Positions 6,658-14,263 of a stretch of DNA of 22,885 bases are shown piece after piece. The stretch covers positions 1-22,885 of the forward strand of contig JAGRLX010000124.1 of assembly GCA_020441605.1 (NCBI GenBank), in the 5' to 3' direction. The position numbers and the translations under genes were made by a program. The notes beneath the pieces were generated by a model. The model did not search any database. It had not been told where the DNA came from and was given only the letters and a program-made list of their open reading frames with translations. Each line of letters opens with the position of its first letter. Positions within the stretch are counted from its first letter, which is position 1. Source of the stretch: Alphaproteobacteria bacterium. GTDB lineage: Bacteria; Pseudomonadota; Alphaproteobacteria; Rhizobiales; Aestuariivirgaceae.

Positions 6658-8764
6658 TGGTGCCTATGGAAAACCCTGGGTCTACCGCTACAAGGATCTC
6701 GTTTCATGGTGGTCCAGTCAGCATTTCGACCGGCCCGGTGGCGTTGAATCCAGTGTGCCGTCGGCGTGGGTACCACAATCGAAGCCCTTCTGGTTCACCG
6801 AAGCCGGATGCCCCGCAGTCGATAAAGGAAGCAACCAGCCGAATGCCTTCATCGATGCGAAGTCCTCGGAGAGCCTTCTTCCCTATTTCTCGAATGGCCA
6901 GCGGGACGACCTCATTCAAAACCGCTACGTCGAGGCTCTGGACAGCTACTGGAGCAGTACCGGTCCACTCAACCCGATTTCGTCGGTATACGGTGGACCG
7001 ATGGTCGATCCGCAGCGGATCTTCTTTTGGGCGTGGGATGCGCGCCCCTTTCCGTTCTTTCCTGCCCGACAGGACACCTGGGCGGACGGTGGGAACTATC
7101 AACTTGGACATTGGCTCAATGGCCGCATCGGCGCACTAAGCCTCGGCAATCTGATCGTGGCGATCTGCTCCGAATATGATTTTCCAGACATTGACGTACA
7201 AGGTGTGACGGGCCTCGTCGACGGCTTCGTGATCGACAGACCCATGGCCGCGCGCGACGCACTGGAGAGTCTGCTGCCGGCAATGGGAATTGATGCCGTC
7301 GAAAGCGGTGGGCTTCTCAAGTTTCGCATGCGCCGCCAGTCGGCAGTTGCCGACGTCGGCTTTGACGATTTGGTCGAACCGAATGCGGAATCTCCACTGC
7401 ATTCATTCACCCGGGCCCAGGAAACCGAACTTCCCTCCGCTGTAAAGCTCGCCTATGTTGAGTCCGGCCTTGATTATCGCCAGGCAGCGGTGGAGGCGAT
7501 CCATCTCGGTGGCAGCAGCGCCCGCGAAATTCACGCCCAGCTGCCATGTGCCTTCGCCCAGGACCAAGCGCAGATCAGGGCAGAGATCATTCTACAGGAA
7601 AGCTGGGCGAGCCGTGAGCGGGGAGAGCTCGGCCTTGCTCCAAGCCATGTGGCGCTGGAACCCGGAGACGTCATCCGCCTTCATGTGAATGGTGGGGCGC
7701 GGCTGATGCGCATCGATCAGATCTCTGACACCGACCATCGGAAACTGAGCGGCAGAAGCTACCACGCGGCGGTTTACGAACCTCCCGAGGCTCCGGCCCG
7801 GTCATTGCGCATTTCGCCGATGGCCGTCTATGGCAAGCCAGATGTCGCGATCATGGATCTCCCACTCACATCCGCAGGAGCGACTCACCACAGCCCATGG
7901 CTGGCGGCATCTGCTAAGCCGTGGCCGGGAACCCTTGCCGTCTACAAAGGCTCGGACACGAGCAGTTTCGTCTTCAACCGCACCATCGATGCGCAGGCAA
8001 CGAAGGGCAGGCTCCTTGAGCCGCTCGCCGCCGGACCACTATTCGTCGTCGATCGCGCCAATAGTGTCACGGTCAAGATGGAAAACGGAGCCCTTACATC
8101 GATCACTGAACTCGAGATGCTGGGAGGCCGCAACGTCGCTGCGGTTGGAGACGTTGATAATGGTTGGGAAATCCTCCAGTTCGCAGCAGCGGAATTGGTG
8201 GCGCCAAGGACATTCCGACTCTCAAGTTTCCTGCGCGGTCAGTCGGGGTCGGAGATAGAAATGATGCCACTCCGGCCGGCCGGGTCGCGCCTGGTATTCC
8301 TCAACACCGCGGTCGTTCAGCCTCAGATTGAGCTGGCGGAAGCCAAGCTCGATTTGATCTGGCGGATCGGGCCGGCTCAATACGACCTGAATCGGGCACA
8401 TGTTTCGATACCGCATCGTGGCCAGATGCTGGGGCTTCGCCCCTATGCGCCCGCTCATGCTCGGACGGTTCGCGTCGGCGACGATATCCTGATCAGCTGG
8501 ATCAGGCGCACGCGGATTGATGGCGACTCGTGGGACGTGGCGGAGGTGCCGCTCGGTGAGGATGTGGAAACCTATATCCTCGAGATCATGAATGGCACCA
8601 CGCTGCTGCGTGCAGTCAAGACAAATTCGCCGGACTACCTTTATCGATCAGCCGATATTGCCTCTGACTTTGGGACGTTTCCTGAGGCCTTCACCGTTCG
8701 CATCGCCCAGATCAGTTTAGTTTACGGGCGTGGCGCAAATCTTGAGAGGATCCTTCATGTCTGA
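6590..8764 (+). pseudogene. GTA gp15-type baseplate hub ('megatron'), N-terminally deleted
   Basis: About 724 residues of the C-terminal part of the large host-contact/hub protein of GTA tails; the intact family is roughly 1,300 residues. The fragment starts inside the TIM-barrel-like domain (TPITDGAYGKPWVYRYKDL, then WVPQSKPFWFTEAGCPAVDKG, SSESLLPYFSNGQRDDLIQ), continues through the phage-tail domain and ends with the usual C-terminal beta domains. It remains open with no internal stop over 2.1 kb. It lacks its own start; the first usable in-frame codons are GTG 6755 and later ones, so a shortened protein might still be made. The stop overlaps the next gene start by eight bases (ATGTCTGA), suggesting preserved coupling. 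Frame integrity suggests the deletion is recent or that the fragment is still selected. Confidence 0.85.
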
Positions 8765-11684
8765 AACACCGCTTCTCGGCCTGCCGCTGCTTCAAGCGAG
8801 TCAGGCGCAAAAGCATGTGACCCACAATGAGGCCCTCATTCTGCTGGATGCAGCCATTCAGTTGTCGGTGATTTCCCGTGGCGCGGCCATTCCACCTCCG
8901 TCACCCGCCGAAGGCGACCGCTTTCTGGCTGCAGCCGGATCGAGCGGAGGCTGGGCCGGCCATGATGGCGATTTGGCGATCTTCGAAGCGGCCAGTTGGC
9001 GCTTCTCTGCACCGCGCATTGGCTGGCGTCTGTGGGTTGAGGATGAGGGGAGGTTTCTGGTCTTCGACGGGCTCGGCTGGCGCGATCTGCAGGACATTGA
9101 CCAACTCGACAACATGTCATTGCTCGGCGTCAACACCACCGCGGACGCAGGGAACCGCTTCGCTGTCGCCTCCGCCGGTGTTCTCTTTACCCATGAGGGT
9201 GGAGACCACCGGCTCAAGGTGAACAAGGAAGCCCACGTCGACACGGCCTCTCTTCTCTATCAGACCGATTACTCGGGGCGGGCGGAATTGGGGCTGGCCG
9301 GGGATGACGACTTCCGGGTCAAGGTCAGCCCCGACGGTGTGAACTGGCACGATGCCATTCATGTTGATCGCGCCACCGGCACCGTAACGCTGCCCAACAC
9401 GGCCAGCCAAGCCGCTGGCATGTATCTGGATCTTGCCGCCGCTGCCGCTTCTGCAATTCCTCCGGTGATCGAACGGGTCTACTGTCATTTCTATGCCAGC
9501 ACATCTGGCCAAGGGGGGGCCTGGTACAAGCGAACGGTCACCGAGCCCACACACGGATTGAAATTCCAAGATGCTGGCTCTGGCTGGTGGGAGATCGATG
9601 AGCAGGTCGTCTACCTGGACATGGCCGGCGCGATCGGTGATGGCGTTGCAGACGATACACCGGCCATTCAGAAGGCCGTGAATGCAGCCACTCATGTAAA
9701 GGGACGACGCGACAAGACGTACAGGCTTGGCGCCGCCATCATTATTCCAAGCAACCGCCGCGTCGATTTCAATGGCTCCAGATGGCTGCGTGGATTCAGC
9801 GGAGGGTGGGCCGTAGAGAACGCGACGGGTCGGACGACATTCAGCGATACCGAAATTTGGCTCGAGAACGTATGGCTTGAGGATGACGGGACGTCCTCTA
9901 CACGGGGGAATTTTCTGCTCATGTCGGGTGTTAACCGGCTCAAAGTGGACGGATACAAGCTGAGAGGATTCTCGCCTTATGACGGCATCGAAGGAGCATG
10001 GAGTTGCTATATCAGCGGCCAGAACATCGACCTCCATTGCTTCGACATCGACACGACGGGAAATGGGTTGTGGAGTGACGGTTGCCATTTCGGCCATGTG
10101 ACGAACATGGTCCTGACGGACTTCAACATCAGGTCTGGCGATGATGCTATCGCTTTTCACTTCCCACCAACGGCCTATCCCTGGGGAGGGATAGACGCTG
10201 TTTCGCAGGATATCTTCGTCGGTTCCGGTGTTGTCCAATCGGTGAGCGCGAATGGCATTCGCATAGGCGCCTATGGGAGTGTGAGCGGCGCGCCTTCAGC
10301 CACAGCCAGCGCCTGGCACAACCTGACGGTCGAGGGCATAACATTCGGAGCCTGTGGAACAAATTGCATTCTGCTGCAGGATACGAGGTCGGCGGCCGAG
10401 ACAACCGTCAAGAACGACCACATCAAATTCAGCAATCTGAATTTTGGAGATCAAGACAACACCCGCCTGATCCACATTGTCGGCAATCCCAACATCGCCA
10501 CAGCGGGAAACTATACAATTCACAACTTCGGCAATGTGACGATTCAGGATGTGTCGGGTGCTCAGGCCGGCACCCAGATTATTCGGGCGGGTGGTGTAGA
10601 AAGGCTGGCGCTGGACAACTTTAATGTGGAAATGTCCCCGGCGACTGCCCCGTCTGGTGTACAGGCCGAGTTTCGGCAGATCGATACGCTCATGATGCGG
10701 GACGTCCGCACCAAGATCAAGACAACCGGAACATCGGTCCAGTTCATCTATTGCCGCGACATTACCCTCATCGATCCAGAACATTTGGGCTTCGGCGAGT
10801 TCAATGCCTTTCAGATCGGATTGAATACCAGCCACGATGTTGCGTTCAAATGCCTGGGTGGCCGGATCGACAACGTGCAACGCGGCCTGATGCTCAATGG
10901 AACCGGGACGCTTGCGGAGTTCGTTGTCATCGGCACAGATATCGTTGCTTCGATTACCCAGAGCTCTGTTTCATCGGCCTCCCGCTACCTCTTTGCTCCC
11001 GGCGGCACGCAACCGAAATGGGGCACATTGACCGGCTTGCTGGGCGACCAGACCGACCTGCAGGCCGCCTTGGACGGCAAGTCCGGCACATCTCACTCGC
11101 ATTCCGAGCTTCACAGCCGGTCACATGCGATGACCAGCAGCGCCGACCACGTGGCAGGCAACTGGAAGGTCTTCTACTCTGACGGTGCGGGGCAGGTTGG
11201 CGAACTGGCGATGGGCGCGAATGGAACGTACTTGCAGTCGAATGGCGCTACCGCTGCCCCGTCGTTCGCGGCACCACCGGGTGCCGGCAGCATCGATTAC
11301 GCTACCGCCACACTTGGAGCCGACGTTACTCTGTCCGCCAGCAATACCTTTTACGATGGGCCATCCTTGTCCCTCGGCACTGGTACCTGGCTGATCAACG
11401 CCGACGCTCAATACCGCAAGACGACCACGACAGCATCGCAGGTTACCGTCCGCATTTCGGATGGGACCAATCACTTCGCGAGTGCAAATGCCTATCATGC
11501 GTCGGTCAGCGGTATCACCGTGCCGTTTTCGTTGGCGGCGGTCGTGACGGTGGCTGCGGCGGCGGACATCAAGATCCAGATGGCGACGACTGTGGGCAAT
11601 GCCGCCTGTACCATGCAGTCGGCCGTTTCCAACAACGCAAGCGGAAGCAATGCGACGCAGATCTCGGCGATCCGCCTCGGATAG
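8757..11684 (+). CDS. DUF2793 / beta-helix tail spike or fiber protein
   Basis: A 975-residue tail appendage protein. Residues 1-112 match the DUF2793 module found behind GTA and prophage tail genes in alphaproteobacteria (TPLLGLPLLQASQAQKHVT, NEALILLDAAIQLSV). A second conserved segment runs to about 215. From about 290 a pectate-lyase-type beta-helix begins with the spike signature GDGVADDTPAIQ, and repeats of short strands rich in N, G and T run to about 750. A His/Ser-rich linker (SGTSHSHSELHSRSH, about 773-787) leads to a small beta-rich C-terminal head. By family, such spikes bind or cut surface polysaccharide. The ATG at 8757 has AGAGGA upstream; the longer frame from 8730 lies in the previous gene. 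The gene is intact although the upstream cluster is gutted. Confidence 0.82.
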   Translation: MSETPLLGLPLLQASQAQKHVTHNEALILLDAAIQLSVISRGAAIPPPSPAEGDRFLAAAGSSGGWAGHDGDLAIFEAASWRFSAPRIGWRLWVEDEGRFLVFDGLGWRDLQDIDQLDNMSLLGVNTTADAGNRFAVASAGVLFTHEGGDHRLKVNKEAHVDTASLLYQTDYSGRAELGLAGDDDFRVKVSPDGVNWHDAIHVDRATGTVTLPNTASQAAGMYLDLAAAAASAIPPVIERVYCHFYASTSGQGGAWYKRTVTEPTHGLKFQDAGSGWWEIDEQVVYLDMAGAIGDGVADDTPAIQKAVNAATHVKGRRDKTYRLGAAIIIPSNRRVDFNGSRWLRGFSGGWAVENATGRTTFSDTEIWLENVWLEDDGTSSTRGNFLLMSGVNRLKVDGYKLRGFSPYDGIEGAWSCYISGQNIDLHCFDIDTTGNGLWSDGCHFGHVTNMVLTDFNIRSGDDAIAFHFPPTAYPWGGIDAVSQDIFVGSGVVQSVSANGIRIGAYGSVSGAPSATASAWHNLTVEGITFGACGTNCILLQDTRSAAETTVKNDHIKFSNLNFGDQDNTRLIHIVGNPNIATAGNYTIHNFGNVTIQDVSGAQAGTQIIRAGGVERLALDNFNVEMSPATAPSGVQAEFRQIDTLMMRDVRTKIKTTGTSVQFIYCRDITLIDPEHLGFGEFNAFQIGLNTSHDVAFKCLGGRIDNVQRGLMLNGTGTLAEFVVIGTDIVASITQSSVSSASRYLFAPGGTQPKWGTLTGLLGDQTDLQAALDGKSGTSHSHSELHSRSHAMTSSADHVAGNWKVFYSDGAGQVGELAMGANGTYLQSNGATAAPSFAAPPGAGSIDYATATLGADVTLSASNTFYDGPSLSLGTGTWLINADAQYRKTTTTASQVTVRISDGTNHFASANAYHASVSGITVPFSLAAVVTVAAAADIKIQMATTVGNAACTMQSAVSNNASGSNATQISAIRLG

Positions 11685-11735
11685 CGACCTGGAATCCAGG
11701 CCGCACAACAAGACAATCATCTATCGGGAATCAAG

Positions 11736-11951
11736 ATGAGTATGGAACGCGAAGTCGGGTCGCTGGATGCCCGCATGAAGGCCGTGGAGCAAGAAGTCCA
11801 TGGGATCCGCAACGATGTGCGCGAGATTCGCGACGCGCTGGTGACAGCACGCGGCGGCTGGCGGATGCTCACACTGGTGATCGGTCTTTCAGCTTCTTTG
11901 GGGGCAGCCACTGCCAAGCTCTTGCCGTTTCTGACTTTCCCGCGTCCCTGA
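11736..11951 (+). CDS. small coiled-coil membrane protein, XhlA-like
   Basis: A 71-residue protein with an N-terminal heptad-rich helix (VGSLDARMKAVEQEVHGIRN, residues 7-26, continuing to about 40) followed by one transmembrane segment (MLTLVIGLSASLGAATAKLL, about 44-63). This is the layout of haemolysin XhlA-type accessory lysis proteins that sit with holins. It lies between the spike and the endolysin genes, 50 bases after the spike. GGGAATC upstream is a modest ribosome site. Assignment rests on layout and position; sequence similarity is weak by nature in such short coiled coils. Confidence 0.65.
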   Translation: MSMEREVGSLDARMKAVEQEVHGIRNDVREIRDALVTARGGWRMLTLVIGLSASLGAATAKLLPFLTFPRP

Positions 11952-11974
11952 TTCATCCGGCAATTTGGAGCACT

Positions 11975-12658
11975 ATGATGGAAGTGAGCAAAGAGGGTCT
12001 GGCGCTGATCCGGCGTTTCGAGGGATTTCGGGCAAAAGCCTACCGTTGTCCGGCAGGCATTTGGACGATCGGCTACGGGCATACCTCGCAAGCCGGTCCG
12101 CCAACGGTAACGCCGGGCATGCAGATCAATCGTGATGACGCAAGTGACATTCTGGATCGGGATGTTGCCCGATTTGCCGAGGACGTCCGGAAGCTCGTTC
12201 GAGTCGATCTTTCCGATGCGCAATTCGCCGCCCTTGTCAGCTTCGCCTTCAATGTCGGCATTGGCAATTTCCGGGCATCGTCCGTCCTGAAGGCGGTAAA
12301 TGCTGGCGAGTTCGATATCGTTCCGCGTCGCCTACAGCTTTGGGTGAAGGCGGGGAGCAAGATTCTGCCCGGTTTGGTGAAACGCAGAGCCGCGGAGGCC
12401 GAGTTGTTCATTGGCGGGGAGGGCAGTGCGGAAACTGCTGCCTCCAGATCCGTCCAACCCGCACAGGGCAAGCCGCTGAGGAAGAGTACCACGGTGCTGG
12501 CCGCGATCATCTCGAGTCTTGCAGCAATTGGTTCCGCCATTTCCGCTGGCGCTGCAAGCGGCGGCTGGATCGCTCTTCTTGGGCTGGCGATTTGCGTCGG
12601 GGCAAGCTTCTGGATCATTCGCGAACGGCGCCGCAGGGCGCTCGAGGAGGGATTGTAA
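11975..12658 (+). CDS. GH24 phage-type lysozyme (endolysin) with C-terminal membrane hairpin
   Basis: A 227-residue muramidase cleaving peptidoglycan glycan strands. The catalytic motif is E16 (RRFEGFR), C25 and T31 (E-8aa-C-5aa-T), the cysteine version of the T4-lysozyme Glu-Asp-Thr arrangement, followed by GYGHT. The core ends near residue 145 (PGLVKRRAAEAELF). Beyond a linker, residues about 172-215 form two hydrophobic segments (TTVLAAIISSLAAIGSAISA and GGWIALLGLAICVGASFWII) and a basic tail RERRRR. There is no N-terminal signal, so the C-terminal segments may anchor the enzyme. A second ATG at 11978 is seven bases after GGAG and may be the true start. It overlaps the holin gene start by one base (TAATG). 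Confidence 0.88.
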   Translation: MMEVSKEGLALIRRFEGFRAKAYRCPAGIWTIGYGHTSQAGPPTVTPGMQINRDDASDILDRDVARFAEDVRKLVRVDLSDAQFAALVSFAFNVGIGNFRASSVLKAVNAGEFDIVPRRLQLWVKAGSKILPGLVKRRAAEAELFIGGEGSAETAASRSVQPAQGKPLRKSTTVLAAIISSLAAIGSAISAGAASGGWIALLGLAICVGASFWIIRERRRRALEEGL

Positions 12659-13134
12659 TGGCATTACCTTTGGCACTCATTGCCCAAACAGCGGCAGGGC
12701 TCTTCCAGGGACCGCTCAACAAGGTCCTGGACGCCTATGTTTCCGATATCGAACTGCGGCGCAAACTTGCCGCCGAGCTTGAACAGCAGTTCATGACCCA
12801 AATTTCACGGTCGATGGAACTCGGCACCAGCGTGGTCCTGGCAGAGACCCAGTCTGAGCACTGGCTCACCCGGAGTTGGCGGCCAATGCTGATGCTCATT
12901 CTCATGGGATTCCTGATCGTCGTGGGTCTTCTACTTCCGCTCGTCGACATGATTGCCGGCCACCCGGTCCGATTCGAACCCCGTTGGACTCTCCTTCCCA
13001 CCGGTTTTTGGGATTTCCTGTCGGTGGGGATGGGAGGCTACATCGGCGGTCGGTCGTTGGAAAAGGTCGCCGGATTGATCTTGCCGTCTGGTCCCCACAA
13101 GGCCGTCGCGGCGAAGGTATTCTCGCAAAAGTGA
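12658..13134 (+). CDS. GTA-type 3TM holin
   Basis: A 158-residue inner-membrane protein that resembles the three-transmembrane holin family named after gene transfer agents (GTA_holin_3TM). After an amphipathic N-terminal part with an acidic helix (SDIELRRKLAAELEQQF), the family-typical segment SWRPMLMLILMGFLIVVGLL spans about residues 77-96. A conserved-looking WDFLSVGMGGYIGGRSLEK closes the protein. The start at 12658 shares a base with the endolysin stop; the frame open upstream to 12340 lies inside the endolysin. In GTA-producing bacteria the holin/endolysin pair releases particles by lysing the cell. This is the last gene of the GTA-like region. Confidence 0.85.
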   Translation: MALPLALIAQTAAGLFQGPLNKVLDAYVSDIELRRKLAAELEQQFMTQISRSMELGTSVVLAETQSEHWLTRSWRPMLMLILMGFLIVVGLLLPLVDMIAGHPVRFEPRWTLLPTGFWDFLSVGMGGYIGGRSLEKVAGLILPSGPHKAVAAKVFSQK

Positions 13135-13184
13135 ATGTATAATCATGGCCGTGGTTGAACGGTGCTGTCCAGGGGCTATCTAAG

Positions 13185-13206
13185 AACTGTGATGCATATC
13201 ACAGTT
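13185..13206. promoter_or_regulatory. CRP-type palindrome upstream of the PepSY/two-component genes
   Basis: AACTGTGAT-N4-ATCACAGTT is a 9+9 dyad containing TGTGA-N6-TCACA, the full E. coli CRP consensus core, centred about 73 bases before the PepSY-like gene start. It stands between the holin and the exported small protein. No convincing -35/-10 pair was found at the expected distance downstream. Confidence 0.6.
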
Positions 13207-13268
13207 ATGTTCATCTGCAGTTCAGCTTCGGCCCTGTAGAAGGATGGCAAGGAAGGGAAAACCGATTC

Positions 13269-13559
13269 ATGCGCCGCTGGCTTTTCACCGCAATCGTGGG
13301 GATCGCTGCAGTCTTTGCAGTGAATCCGGCATTTGCCCAGGCGCGGCTTCCTGCCTATCAAGCTGGGGCGGCGGCTCCCAAGCCCTTGATCAAGATCATT
13401 CCGCCTTCAGTGGCCCTCAACCAGGCGATGATGGCGGCGCCTAATGCCAAGGCTATCGGGGTGAAACTCAAGGGCTCCCTGTATATTGTCAAACTGAAAC
13501 AGGGTAATAAAGTGACTCAGGTGCGCGTCAATGCCACGACGGGCCAGGTGTCGCCCTGA
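13269..13559 (+). CDS. small exported PepSY-like protein, possible FeuN-type modulator
   Basis: A 96-residue periplasmic protein. MRRWLFTAIVGIAAVFAV with cleavage near AFA-QA is a clear signal peptide. The mature part has a proline/alanine-rich spacer and a PepSY-like C-terminal half (NAKAIGVKLKGSLYIVKLKQ, ending VRVNATTGQVSP). The frame is open back to 13155, but only the ATG at 13269 starts the signal peptide; GGAAGGG lies about 12 bases upstream. It precedes a response regulator by 32 bases. In Sinorhizobium a small periplasmic protein, FeuN, encoded before feuP restrains the FeuQ kinase, so a similar job is plausible here; homology to FeuN itself was not shown. Confidence 0.75.
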   Translation: MRRWLFTAIVGIAAVFAVNPAFAQARLPAYQAGAAAPKPLIKIIPPSVALNQAMMAAPNAKAIGVKLKGSLYIVKLKQGNKVTQVRVNATTGQVSP

Positions 13560-13591
13560 GGGGTCAGCAGTTTGACTGAGGAATTCATGAC

Positions 13592-14263
13592 ATGCGGATG
13601 CTCGTCGTAGAGGACGATCCCGACCTTAATCGCCAACTGGTGTCGGCCCTTCAGGACGCTGGCTATGTTGTCGACACCGCAACCGACGGTGAGGAAGGTC
13701 ACTATCTTGGCGAGACGGAGCCCTACGACGGCGTCATTCTCGATCTCGGCCTGCCGGTTCTGGATGGCGTGAGCGTCCTGGAAAAGTGGCGGCGCGCCGG
13801 CAAGAAGATGCCGGTACTCATCCTGACGGCCCGTGACCGCTGGAGCGACAAAGTGGCGGGTTTCGACGCTGGGGCCGACGACTACGTTGCCAAGCCATTC
13901 CATATGGAAGAGGTGTTGGCAAGGGTGCGTGCCCTGCTGCGGCGGAGCGCCGGACATGCAACGAGCGAGTTATCTTGCGGTCCCGTTCTGCTCGATACCA
14001 AGAGTGCGCGTGTTACAGTTGACGGTACCGCGGTAAAACTCACGTCCCTCGAGTTCCGGCTCCTTGCCTATCTCATGCACCACAAGGGCAAGGTCGTGTC
14101 TCGCACCGAACTTGTGGAGCATCTTTACGATCAGGATTTCGATCGGGATTCCAATACCATAGAAGTTTTTGTCGGCCGGCTTCGGAAGAAACTCGGCAGC
14201 GAGGTTCTTCATACCATCAGAGGCATGGGCTATTGCGTCTCTGAGCCGGATAATGCGGGCTAG
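13592..14263 (+). CDS. feuP: OmpR/PhoP-family response regulator, FeuP-like
   Basis: A 223-residue two-component regulator. The receiver domain (1-115) has the acidic pocket E7/D8/D9, phosphoacceptor D51 (VILDLGLPVLDG), the LTAR switch threonine and the KPF lysine. The C-terminal winged helix (about 128-218) is of OmpR type (KLTSLEFRLLAYLMHHKGKV; RLRKKLG; TIRGMGYCV). It overlaps the kinase gene by 11 bases and follows a small exported protein. The closest remembered relatives are rhizobial FeuP/PhoP-type regulators, which control cyclic glucan export and envelope functions; the symbol is given on that basis and is less certain than the family. Confidence 0.88.
   Translation: MRMLVVEDDPDLNRQLVSALQDAGYVVDTATDGEEGHYLGETEPYDGVILDLGLPVLDGVSVLEKWRRAGKKMPVLILTARDRWSDKVAGFDAGADDYVAKPFHMEEVLARVRALLRRSAGHATSELSCGPVLLDTKSARVTVDGTAVKLTSLEFRLLAYLMHHKGKVVSRTELVEHLYDQDFDRDSNTIEVFVGRLRKKLGSEVLHTIRGMGYCVSEPDNAG

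Noticed and set aside
9117..10238. 373-residue minus-strand open frame inside the spike gene
   Set aside because: Antisense to the spike frame, no family-like segments and no ribosome site; a GC-driven shadow.
5485..13184. att sites, integrase or tRNA flanking the GTA-like region as in an ordinary prophage
   Set aside because: No integrase, tRNA or direct repeats were seen at either end; the gene content fits a GTA better than an integrated phage.
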